In this document: piece by piece, positions 23,775 through 33,763 of the stretch
Layout: every line of letters starts with the position of its first letter
Position numbering within the stretch: the stretch's first letter is position 1
Assembly: GCA_004369085.1 (NCBI GenBank)
Contig: ML210151.1
Coordinates: forward strand, 1 to 64,000
From: Coprinopsis marcescibilis
Taxonomy: Eukaryota; Basidiomycota; Agaricomycetes; Agaricales; Psathyrellaceae
Direction of reading: 5' to 3'
DNA: 64,000 nt
Translations under genes and position numbers: made by a program
Notes under the pieces: model-generated
Told to the model about the DNA's origin: nothing
The model's database searches: none
What the model saw: the letters and a program-made list of their open reading frames with translations, nothing else

Positions 23775-25009
23775 TCAGCCCAAGCAGAGGAGCTTTCGCA
23801 TGATCTATACTTATGAAGAATGTCAAGGAGAAGTGGAGGCAGGATTAGTGAATAAGAGGGACCTTTTCTCTCCTCAACATGACTTGGGGCTGTTGCTCTT
23901 GAAGCTTGTTCCCCTGAGTTGACTCTGAAAATATAGCCTGGAAACGTGACGTGAGCGAAGAAAAACTCCAATATACCCAGCTGGAGCTCTACCTTGCGTC
24001 TTTCTCGGTCCTTGAATTAACACATCAAGCGGCGAACAGCCCATCGATTTCAGTGCCTGTCATAATCAATAGAGCTCAATATCAGGAAATGCTCACCTCC
24101 GCTCCTTCTTGTAAAGCCTTATTTTCCTCTTGTAATCGATTTCGCTCGTCCTTTAGATTCTTCATTTCGGCAAGGAGCTCATCAATCCTGCCTTGCATCA
24201 TAGGAGTATCTCCGCCTGCAAGGTTGAACGATACGGTCACATTTGGATATTAGTTCGCTGTATATCTTGGAGGCATGCGATGGTATACTCATTGTAACGT
24301 TGAGAATCTCCCTAGCAGCGGTAAAATTGGAGTGGCTTATGTTCGGATTCTGGGTGTTGGCCAGAATGGATATCGCCTGGTCATCGGCTGAGCTCCTATT
24401 GGGAGCAATGTATCAGGATTACTGTTGGATGATCAGTTGTGAGATATACATACTCGGCATTCGTATTTGTGGTCGAGACATTAATCTCCGTCGCAACATG
24501 CTCTACCTGAATGGCCGCACCGTTCCCCCCAGCCGTCAACTGTTTGAGAACTGCTAACTCTGATTCGAGTTGTTCCCTGTCTTCCTCGTGCTGCTCGTTT
24601 GCATTTATCAGCTCGAGATTCTCTGATTCTAACAGTTCGTAACGCAAGCGCAGCTCCTTCAGCTCAAGGTTTACTACTTGGACATCTGTCAAGGACGCCT
24701 GAGAGGTTTGATTGCCGTCTATATGGTTATTAGAGTGTAGATTGGATGTGTATGGGGGCGGAATGGTACCTTTGGCGTTACTATAACCTGTACTTCTGGC
24801 AGAAAAGCAGGTGTCAAGACTTGCTGTTAAATTCGCTGCATGACTTACTTGCCAGCAAGGCGATCTTGCAACTCTGCGTTCATTTCCTTCTCTCGCTGAA
24901 TCGCCTTCATCAAATAATCCCTTTCGTACGTCATATCGTGCAATTTCATTTGAGCTTCTTGTAATTCCGTCACCATCCTCTTCGATAATGGAGAGGCGTC
25001 TGAATCCAT
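23775..25009 (-). CDS. Family member C: coiled-coil protein without P-loop domain
   Basis: Exon 1 (24849-25009) encodes MDSDASPLSKRMVTELQ and a coil; the next exons carry LKELRLRYELLESENLEL, IQVEHVATE, the linker ANTQNPNISHSN and AAREILNVTMS, the coil LLAEMKNLKDERNRLQEEN, the motif DRERRK, EQQPQVMLRREK and a 30-nt last exon (23775-23804) encoding IMRKLLCLG. Each module aligns by eye with genes B and D in the same order. There is no G domain. An alternative start at 25064-25066 would add a hydrophobic leader (MAFGLSFLLPAIPIPAAS); I prefer 25007-25009 for its ACCATGG context. Function unknown; a scaffold or dimer partner is possible. Confidence 0.65.
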
Positions 25010-25655
25010 GGTGGACGCTGCTGGTATCGGGATGGCGGGGAGAAGGAAAGAGAGTCCGAAAGCCATCAGTTAGAAGACAAATTAATTCTTGGGTTACGTT
25101 TCTTTCCATAAGTAGTGGTCAGCGCTCAACGTTCGACGCTTAGTATGGCGATAAAGGCATTTGAATTCTCTGGACGTAAGTTCTGGCCAAGGGGTGGAAA
25201 CCAAGTCATTATACAGTTAAATACAGGCCAAGAGAGCGTCACATCTCTCATAACCTAACATTGGAGGTTTCTGTTCCAGAAGCTTTCTTAATATTAGGTC
25301 AGTGCATTCCTTCCTCATCCTTCGAACCCGGGGTATAGCGAATCCCACTCCACTGTCAGGGCTGGCGTCAGTCGAGGTTTTGGTGAACAAGGTGCCAGGA
25401 GATAACCACGGAACCACAGAGATAAGGTTACAATCCGGGAACGAAATATTGGCAGAGCATCTATCCCAAGCTTGCAACCTTTGAAGATTAGAACCCTACG
25501 TCTCTGACAGGCTCGTGCCCTAACGGGGGGCTTCAAGGTTATCAACTTGAAGGTGGTATCCGATGACGTGAAGCGTCGAATTATAGGCGCCGGTTATATT
25601 TACAGATAAAGTCCTCCCTTCAGACCCGAATTGTGCATCGATCGCGTTGGGCCTC
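25010..25655. other. Intergenic between tandem genes D and C
   Basis: About 650 bp containing the 3' flank of D and the promoter of C, both on the minus strand. The segment 25,540-25,620 is similar to the 3' flank of gene C. An 86-codon open frame (25217-25477, -) has no recognisable features and may be a leftover of an older copy. Confidence 0.4.
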
Positions 25656-27690
25656 TCAGCCCAAGCATAAGAGCTTTCGCAAAAGCTATATACGCGAAGA
25701 ATGTCAGAATAAACGCAGAAAAGGAATGGTAGGTATTATGGAACCTTCTCTCTCCTTGAAATCACTTGAGGCTGCTGTTCTTGAAGCCTGTTATCCCGAT
25801 ACGGGGCTGAGAATACTCCCTAAAGATGTATGATGAGCGGATAAGACTCTCAAGCAGCAAGCTTCTGGGACTCTACCTGGCGCCTGACTCGGTCCTTGAG
25901 TTAGAATTAAGCGGCGAACATCCCAGCGGTGTCAGTGCCCATTTATAACACCCAATGACAGCAAAAGCTCACCTGCGCTTTTTCTTGTAGCATCCTGTTC
26001 TCCTCTTGCAATCGATCTCGTTCGTTTTTAAAAATCTTCATTTCAGCAAAAAGCTCATCAATGCTTCCTTGCAGCAGACGTGTATCCCCATCTGCAGCGT
26101 TGAGCGGTACGGTCAGATATGGATGTTAGCGCAACGACAGTTTGGATGCGGTGTACTCATTGTAACGTGGTAAATTTCCTTCGCGGCGCTAACGTTGCAG
26201 TGGTTTAGGTTTGCCTCCCTAGTGTTAGGGAGCATGGATACCGGTTGATGTTCTGCTGAGCTACTCCTAGCAGTTTCGGGACTAGACATCAGGATTACGG
26301 CTGGATCCATTCTTTAATACTTACTCGGCAGCAGGGTTTGTCGTCGAGCCGTTACTAAACTCAGTCGCAACACTCTCCACCTGAACGGTCACCGAATCCA
26401 GTTGCTGCCTGTCTGCTTGGTCATGCTCGCGCGTACTCATCAACGCGAGATACTCTGACTCCAGCTGCGTGTAGCGCAATCGCAGCTCCTCCAGCTCGGG
26501 GTTTATGTGAACGTCTGAGGGTGCCTGAGGGGTTGTTTCGCCTTTTACGACGCTTCGGTCCTTGGGTCAGAACAATAGGCAACGGCCCATAATTGATGTC
26601 AGCGCCCCTTGTACATCTCAATGGCAGCAACCGCTTACCCCCGCTGTGCTTTGTGATAGAGTCGTGATATTTTGGTGTTCCCGCTCGTCGTCCAGCTTCT
26701 TCATTTTATCAGAGAGCTCGTTCATCATCCCTTGTCCATCCCCGTCTGAAAGGCCCAACCACGCGGTCAGATTTGGATGTTAGTGCACAGGTGCCATAGA
26801 TGTATGATGCTGGTGTACTCAATGTAATTTGGTGAGTCTGCTTCCCGGCGCTAACATCATCAAACGTTAATAAGCTTGTGTTTGCATCCCTAGTGTTGGC
26901 AAGTACGGATACCGGCTGGTCCTCTGCTGAGCTACTTCCATCCTGGTTACTGTTAGACCTACTGTAAAGCACCTTACAACACTTACTTGGCAGAAGTATC
27001 CAAGTTCGTCGCTGATGCTGATAGATTGAGCTCAGACGCAAGACACGTGCACTTCACATGTGTGGTCATGCCCTCCCCAGCCACCACCTGCTTAAGACCT
27101 GATATAGGTAACCCAGGAGGGTCGACTTTGTCACGGTGCTTTGGGTGCTGCTCGTTCTCAGACCGAAGACGGATGATCTCGGTCTCAAACATGTGCGCCT
27201 CGTCTGTGAGGGATCGGATCCGCTCTTCGCGCGCTCGTAGATCCCCCCGGTACATTTCGGAAAGGGTACATTGTTCCTGGTACCGCTTCTGCAGCGACAC
27301 GTAGGTGGCACGAGCTTGTTGGAGCTGCTTGTTATTCTTGACCAGTACCTTCTCGAGAGCCCTGACCTGGTTCAAGCTCTAGCTCCACAACAGGGGGAGG
27401 GCATTAGTAATGGGCGAAAAGAATTAAATAAAAAATAAACATGGAATACCCACTTCTTTCTCTCTCAACTCCTTCTCCTCCTGCAGCTTGATATACTTCG
27501 ACCCTAACTGGATGTAACGCAAGCGCAGCTCATCCAACTCGGTGTTTACATGAATGGTATCTGTTGATTCAGAGGGCACGCTAGAGGTTTCGACCCTCGG
27601 ATATTTCCAACGCCCAAGACGACCGGGATACTTTTTCGTAGGGCCTGGAATCGATATCTGCATGGATCCCAGGGAGCGCGTGGCGGCCAT
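25656..27690 (-). CDS. Family member D: coiled-coil protein with internally duplicated module
   Basis: Begins MAATRSLGSMQISIPGPTKK (start 27688-27690), then TELDELRLRYIQLGSKYIKL, a long coil (NQVRALEKVLVKNN ...), linker 1 (VSVLANTRDANTSLL ... SAGKQTHQITLS) and a short coil. A second round follows: NPELEELRLRYTQLESEYL, VTVQVESVATEF, linker 2 (NTREANLNHCNVSAAKEIY plus HVTMS), coil ELFAEMKIFKNERDRLQEEN, DRVRRQ, EQQPQVISRREK and the 30-nt last exon 25656-25685 encoding LLRKLLCLG. Thus the ELRLRY-to-linker module occurs twice in one gene, separated by short introns whose borders I read at about ten places. No P-loop. I estimate 500-550 residues. Exon borders are supported by repetition of the same introns in B and C. 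Confidence 0.62.
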
Positions 27691-28640
27691 ATATTTTGCC
27701 TTTGCAGGAATGCGGGGTAGCGCCAGAGGATGAGTAGTACGGTTGACACTTTATAGTACATAGCCTCGCTAGACTTGCAGCCAGGTTGCATCATCTTATC
27801 TTGTTTGGTTTGCACAGGACAGGTAAACTCTGATGAGATCACGAAAACATACGCGCAAGTGACTGAAGACGAAGATGGCCCATAAAAGGTTGTTAAAGGT
27901 GCACTAGACAGCTCAGCGCTCAGTGTCACTCGAACTGTTTGTTTCCTGTGTGCCCTACCCTGTTACTACCTAAAGAAATACGTGCACATGCCCTGCCTCC
28001 TTCCATAAGTAGTGGGCGCTCAGCGCTTAGCACGTAGAACTCTGAACGTCCAAGACTCCGAGCCCAAGTCAACCCTGTCACATCGACTCAAAGAGTCAAC
28101 GTTGGTGGAGGGATGAAGTAGCAAACGACTTATCTATACACTCGCCATGATGATGATCAGGATAATAATAGGATCCGAACCCACGGAGGTATACTTTTAT
28201 AATCCAAACATACGCTGCAACTCGGTATGTATCTGTATGTATCGAGATCCGCGTACGGATGAACAGGCGCGTACAACAAGCAACGCCAGAATGCTCAGTG
28301 CTCATCTAACAACGTTCAACATTCGATAGAAGGGTATACAACGATCCTAGTCCACCCCCTTCCCAACCCGGTGTACTGAAACCCGTCGAAACCCCACTCC
28401 ACCACTGATACAAGAGTACCACCTCCTCGTACCGATTCGCAAGCCGTACTGCACTGGCGCCCCATCTGAGCACATGCAACGCAGCACACACAACCTCCAA
28501 CTCTCCCCTGCACAAGCGGTGGGACGAACACGAATATGAATACAGCTTACTCGAAATAAACAGAGTATGAGTAGAGTAGGGTAGAATAGATCTGGACTTG
28601 GATCTATTGTCTGAATCTGGATGATGTGGGGAGGGAAGGG
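27691..28640. other. Intergenic, no gene recognised
   Basis: About 950 bp between the stop of SFT2 and the start of gene D, both minus strand. Open frames at 28306-28770 are antisense or out-of-frame readings of the SFT2 3' region; nothing supported. Confidence 0.4.
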
Positions 28641-29815
28641 TCACCGGGGAAGGATGCTGGATGCCCCGCGGAGCGCGAGAGAGCCGCCCAGGCGAAGTGT
28701 TTGGGTTCCGCCAGGGAAGTAGGCGAGGATGTACGCGACGAGGGCGACGACCTGTTGTTTGTTGTGTCAATTTGGGTTAGGTTGTGGGTTAGGTTGGAGT
28801 TGAGGTTGGAGTTACGTTCGGGTTCACGGAGGGTTGGGTTGGGCAGATTGGGTTACGTGCAAAGGATTGAATCAGCTAGTTAGGATTGGCGAGCAAGTGT
28901 TTTACGTACTTGGACGGCGCCGCTAATTAGCGATCCAAAATAAGAGTGGGCCTATGTACCGAGTGGACAAATATCAGTTACAATGGTCTGTGATTTGGAG
29001 GAAACTTTGGCTGCGCTGCACAGTCTCCCAAGCTCCGCGTAAACATGCGCAGCGTCGACGTAGTGTGCCGGTTGGGAGATAACAGAAGCGCAGAGATAGG
29101 ACTGCAAATACGCACCCCTAGAGAGAAATACAGCGTCAACCCCAAGCTACTAACGTAGACGGCGGAGAAAGGTAGGCGTTCTTTGGAGATGAGGTGCTTC
29201 ATGTGGTTTAATGGGCCGATTAGAACTGAGAAGCTGTAAATCGCGTCAGTTAATCTGGTATGGCATAGATACAATGAGCTTTGTAGACGCACCCGAACAT
29301 GACCAGCAAGCTTCCTAGGCTATAGTGGTGTCAGAGACGTGGGGTAGATGACGATGACGCTTATGAGTCCCCACCTAAACGATAGCGCAAACTTTTCTGG
29401 CCTATAACGCATTCAGCAGGGTTGAAGTAAACAGAGATTGGGTACGAAACTGACTTGAACGCAAGCAAAGGTAGTGTCAGGAAAGACACAATAAAGCATA
29501 CCGCTGCTCCAATTAGGCACCCTCCAAATCCCAATAGCCTAGTAATAACAGACATTAGTATCCACTCATTGATAGATTTCTGGATACGACGCACCGCTCC
29601 CAGCTACTCAACGCAAACCAAGCCTCCTCCTCATTCGAACGTTCGCCAGATCGCAGGGGGATGTAGTCGCCTGCTACGCTGCTGTAGAAACGGCTGAATG
29701 GGTTTCCTCCTCCCGACGACGCTGCCTGTGCAGGCTGTGAATCGTTGTTGTTGCCTCTTGCCCACCGAAACTGCGAGAGGTTGTCGCGAAAGTTCTGTTC
29801 TGTTGTTGCTGGCAT
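28641..29815 (-). CDS. SFT2: SFT2-type Golgi vesicle transport membrane protein
   Basis: Tetraspanning Golgi protein linked to endosome-to-Golgi fusion in yeast. Seven exons (29595-29815, 29455-29538, 29375-29401, 29293-29319, 29116-29233, 28910-28951, 28641-28751) close in frame to 209 residues, matching yeast Sft2 (about 215). Transmembrane segments read [50 protein letters not shown] and [15 protein letters not shown]; family landmarks are [28 protein letters not shown] and [13 protein letters not shown]. Two of the exons are only 27 nt long. Cytosolic N-terminus is Gly/Ser/Asn-rich. An AT-rich TATA-like stretch lies about 95 bp upstream. Confidence 0.93.
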
Positions 29816-30760
29816 GAGCAGGTGGTGGTGGTTGCTAGTGGAGGGAGTTTGATGTTGATCGCGCCGCAGCTTGACGTGTGCGCGCTGGGCGAGCGGATAA
29901 ATTTCAAATATATACTTTCTTCCTCTCGTTTCTTATGATTTCAGGAACTTAAATGGCCTTAAAACCTTTGCAAACCCTGACATTTCGAATACCCTCTTCC
30001 TTCTTAATTGTCCTGCTGGATATTGTCTGCTCGAACTTGGAACCGCGTCGTGCTCACAATGGCTGTTTGTGCGGGCTTGAATCGGAGGCCAACGCTCTCC
30101 GTGATCCCGGGCCGGTATTGGCAGCAGTACATAACAGCTAAATTTAGAGTAGCGCTCGGAGTTGCGTTTTTCTGCAACGTCAGTGCAAGAAGGACACGAA
30201 AAACAAGTTGAGAGCTGTTTTCATGGCTAAAGAATGCAACCTAGGGTCGTGAAGGAAGCTTGTCTTCCATTATTTCTGGTTAAAACCCCACTTTACTTTC
30301 TGTGAGTCTGGGAAATGAGCCATCGATGTTCGATGAGGCAGGTCACGGCACTGGGAGACCATATCGCTGTTAGTAGTGTTACACAATCGTGAGCCGAAAT
30401 GGAGTCGCAAAAATGTTTATGTGAATTCGGGGATAATAATTTTACGGTCCGACGATAATACCCAGACGTGCCTGAATTCCCCCAGCTTCTTCGTTCCCCG
30501 CTCCTTGCTGGCAACCTTCAAAGTCAAATTCTGCCCCAAGCCCAAGTCAACGGTATGTATTTCTCGCGTACTTATTTGATTTGACGATGAATAATCCGCT
30601 TTTTAGCTTTAAAACGCGGTTTGACGCGACAAGCTGGGTCCTTAATTTCCACATCCTGATGCCACCAGAACGCAACACAAAGGGGGCCTTCCTCAAAGGT
30701 CTTCATTATGCTCCTGGACCCTACCTCCGGCCAACTCCCACTGATAGGGAATGGGGCTCC
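29816..30760. other. Divergent intergenic region, SFT2 / chromodomain gene
   Basis: About 0.95 kb if the chromodomain gene starts at 30761. In-frame ATGs at 30587 and about 30662 could move its start left by up to 58 codons. A TATATA stretch at about 29,911-29,918 suits SFT2. No other gene seen. Confidence 0.4.
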
Positions 30761-33186
30761 ATGGATACCACATCTGATACCACTCTAAACACCAAAGTCA
30801 CCGACGACGACACCGGCTTTGACTGCTTGTCTGGCACCCTAACAGAGGCGACAGATAACACTGTTGTTGAGGGGCTTCACTCTGACAACGAGGACTCTGA
30901 AATGGATGCCGAGGGGGAAGACGATGATGACAACGCGAGTGATAGAGCCTACGCATCAATCCCGCTTCCATCTGTGCGCACAAGGTTGAAGCGGTCGATC
31001 AGTGCCCACTTCCCGTCAAATACCAAGAACAAATCACCTCATAGACAGTCTGCATCGACGAGAACCTTTCCTAGGAGGGTGGCGAGCTTAAGTGCGAGAG
31101 TGAGTTCAACAACGAACAAGAATAACCGTGTGCCTTCCCGCAGGCAGCAGACAACATTCAGGGTCAACGGCATCGAACTCAAGGCATCTCCGGCATTTGA
31201 TACCCTTTGGAAGTGGGCTGCGGAAAGAAAGGCAATCGATGATAGACGCCGAGCTGGTTTACCTCGTCCGTGAGTTCCGTCCCCGCCTTTCATTTTCGCC
31301 CCTGTTCGGGTTTATTCTCCTTTTAATTTCCTTTAAACTTTGTTCTCGAGGGGCGGCATGATTATAATCAATGAATGAGTTTCGGAAGCTAACATTTCCG
31401 TTTTCTTCTCTTATTCTCCATTCGCATATTGCCGACGTATTATGGATATACATCCACCCCCAAACCGCGAACTAAATACTTTACTCGGACGGACACCGGC
31501 ACCGTAAACGGCGGCTCTATCCCGTTCACCGTTGCCTTTGCACACACCTCCAGCTGGACAACCGATCCCATCCTCCACGAATATGCCTTCTGCAACACTT
31601 ATCGCGTACTCGACCGAGTCTCGCAGTACATAATCACAAACGTAATCGAGCTCGGTCCCCAAGACCCCGTGGAAGTCGTATTCCGCATCACCCTCTTCAA
31701 CACCTTTACCAAGATCAGCACCTGGGAAGCGCTCACAGCCGCCCTCGGAACCCCGCACCTCACCTGGGCATCCTACGACCGCGGCGCCTACCAAACCGTC
31801 CTCGACACCCTCAAAGCCCGCGGCGAGCCCATCTACACCGCCGCCTTCATAAAGCCCGCCCCCCACTTTGGCTACACAACCAACCACATGAACCACCTCG
31901 TCCTGCTCGAAAACCTCATGCAGAACGACATGCCCGCCAAACTGCGCCACGCGCAGAGCTTGGCGGATGTGTATGAGTACTTGGTGAGCTTCCCGGGGAT
32001 GGCGGTGTTTACGACTTACCAGTTGATGCTCAATTTGGGGTATGCGCGGCAGGGGCTGGGCAGGTTTGGCGGGCTGGACTTCGTGATTCCTGGGCCGGGG
32101 TGTGTGTCGGGGTTGGCCAAGATGTTTGGGGCAAGTTTTTGGAAGGGGGTTGATCAGCGAGAGGAGGGTAGCGATGCTTCGAGTGGTGGGAATGCTAAAA
32201 ATGGGAGATTGAATAGGGACGATGCCACCGTTGCGTTCGCGACCGAAGTCGTACGCTGGATGGTGCAGACGCAGGATGAGCATTTTGAGAGGCTGGGGTT
32301 GGAGTTTAGCAAGCTGAGCATGGTTGTTGATGTGAGGAGTGGGAGGAGGGAGGAGATACCGATGATGCTGGAGGATATGGAGCATGCGGTGTGTGAGGTG
32401 GACAAGTATTGTCGGAAGAAGCATCCGGGGATCAAGGCGCATGGTGCGAAAGGAAAGGAGAGGACGGAGATTAGGAGTACTTATAAGGGACCTGCTGAGG
32501 AGCTTGTGGCAGAGGCTCCTACTCCTGCTTCATCGTCTGATAGGAGCAGGTCGGCGAGGGGCAACAATTCCGGGACGAAAGATACCAAGTCAAAGATAGG
32601 GGTACAAGCGCCCGCGGCTTACCCTGCTCAGCCTGCGATACCGAAAGCCTGGCGTTTAGCTTCCCGCCGTGTTTTGCGTGTAAGGCCGGGTGCGCTCGTG
32701 GTGGAGAAGCGGTATGAGGTGAACAGGATTGGCGACCATCGGTGGGTGGATGCGTATGATGTTGGAAAGGGGAGGTGGTTGATGGCTGATGGGTCTGATG
32801 ACGAAGAAGATGAGGAGGAAGCTAGTGAACGAGGATCGCCGGGCGAGGATTCGGATGAGGATATGAAAGTCGATGGGGCTGCTAGAAACTTGCGGTCGAG
32901 GAAGCAGATCAGTGCTGTCGCTCCTGTAGGCCAGCCGCAGCAGCAGAGGAAAATCGAAAGGAAAAGACAATTTTTCGTTTATTGGACTGGGTATGCCGAC
33001 GAGGCTGCCACGTGGGAGTGGGAGCAGAGCTTGATACAGGATGCCCCGCTGGTTGTGAAGGAGTATTTAGAGGGTGTTGGGGCAGCTCAGGCGAGGGATG
33101 GCGGAGAGGACAGCGGAGGAGGAGGAGGAGGAGAGAAGACAAAGGCAACAGCTAAGGCCAAGCCTAGTGGGAGGAGAAGGAGGTAG
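30761..33186 (+). CDS. aGPT-Pplase / HMUDK_hel-domain protein with C-terminal chromodomain
   Basis: Predicted nuclear protein related to DNA thymine hypermodification enzymes. Two open frames belong together: exon 1 (30761-31269) ends RRRAGLPR plus CC, exon 2 (31554-33186) starts C-TGG, giving LPRPWTTDPILHEYAFCNTY, the family's typical junction; 713 residues. The HMUDK_hel/aGPT-Pplase region runs about residues 150-400 (FDTLWKWAAERKAI, RVLDRVSQYI, PVEVVFRITLFNTF, NHMNHLVLLENLM). An acidic N-terminus and an acidic linker flank it. At about 642-690 is a chromodomain (FFVYWTGYADEAATWEWEQS, then LVVKEYLEG) with the WTGY and TWEWE signature, then a basic tail. The 284-nt intron is unusually long here and may hide a small exon. 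Family names are from memory; known relatives are phage enzymes acting on 5-hydroxymethyluracil and fungal proteins of unknown activity. Confidence 0.72.
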
Positions 33187-33763
33187 TCGCTTGTGCGCTG
33201 TGTAAGCACGAGTTGCTTACTTGCGTAGCGTTGGATGGCACGAGGATGCCATCTTGCTACCGATGCGGATGATGCAGTCCGTTATCTATCTGCTCGTGTA
33301 CATTTATATGAATGCGTATATTTTAATTGCCTCGTGGCAGCCTAGTACTTAGAAGTATTTACTTAGTCGATGATTTTGTTGTGGATCTTTGTCTTGAGGG
33401 TTTCTTTATCTGTATGTCCTTCGTATGGCCTCGTATCCCTCCTTTTGTACCGTCTGTTATAAATGCATCTCTCCATTCCATTTTTCAATGCGAATATGTT
33501 GGTTCGCAGGCTCAGATCTGATAGTAGCAATAAGCGCCCGTGGCCTAACAGTCCCAAAGTGGTCTCGAGAAGCAGAATGTTAGTGCATACTTACTGACTC
33601 GGATAGCACGCATACTCTGCCCCTATATGCTCTACTGCCATCATTAGCTGTGAGTCCTCGCTTTACAAATATGAGTCATAGAAGAGACTGTCCGACGATA
33701 CTTTAACATTGTCAGTAGTATGTGCTAAGCTCTCCTGGTATATGCATCGTCCAAGCCGAAATA
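33187..33763. other. Convergent 3' region
   Basis: About 580 bp between the stop of the chromodomain gene (+) and that of family gene E (-). AT-rich, no gene recognised. Confidence 0.4.

Noticed and set aside
31411..32442. 343-codon minus-strand frame
   Set aside because: Antisense of the chromodomain gene's base-modification domain, which matches a known family in the plus frame.
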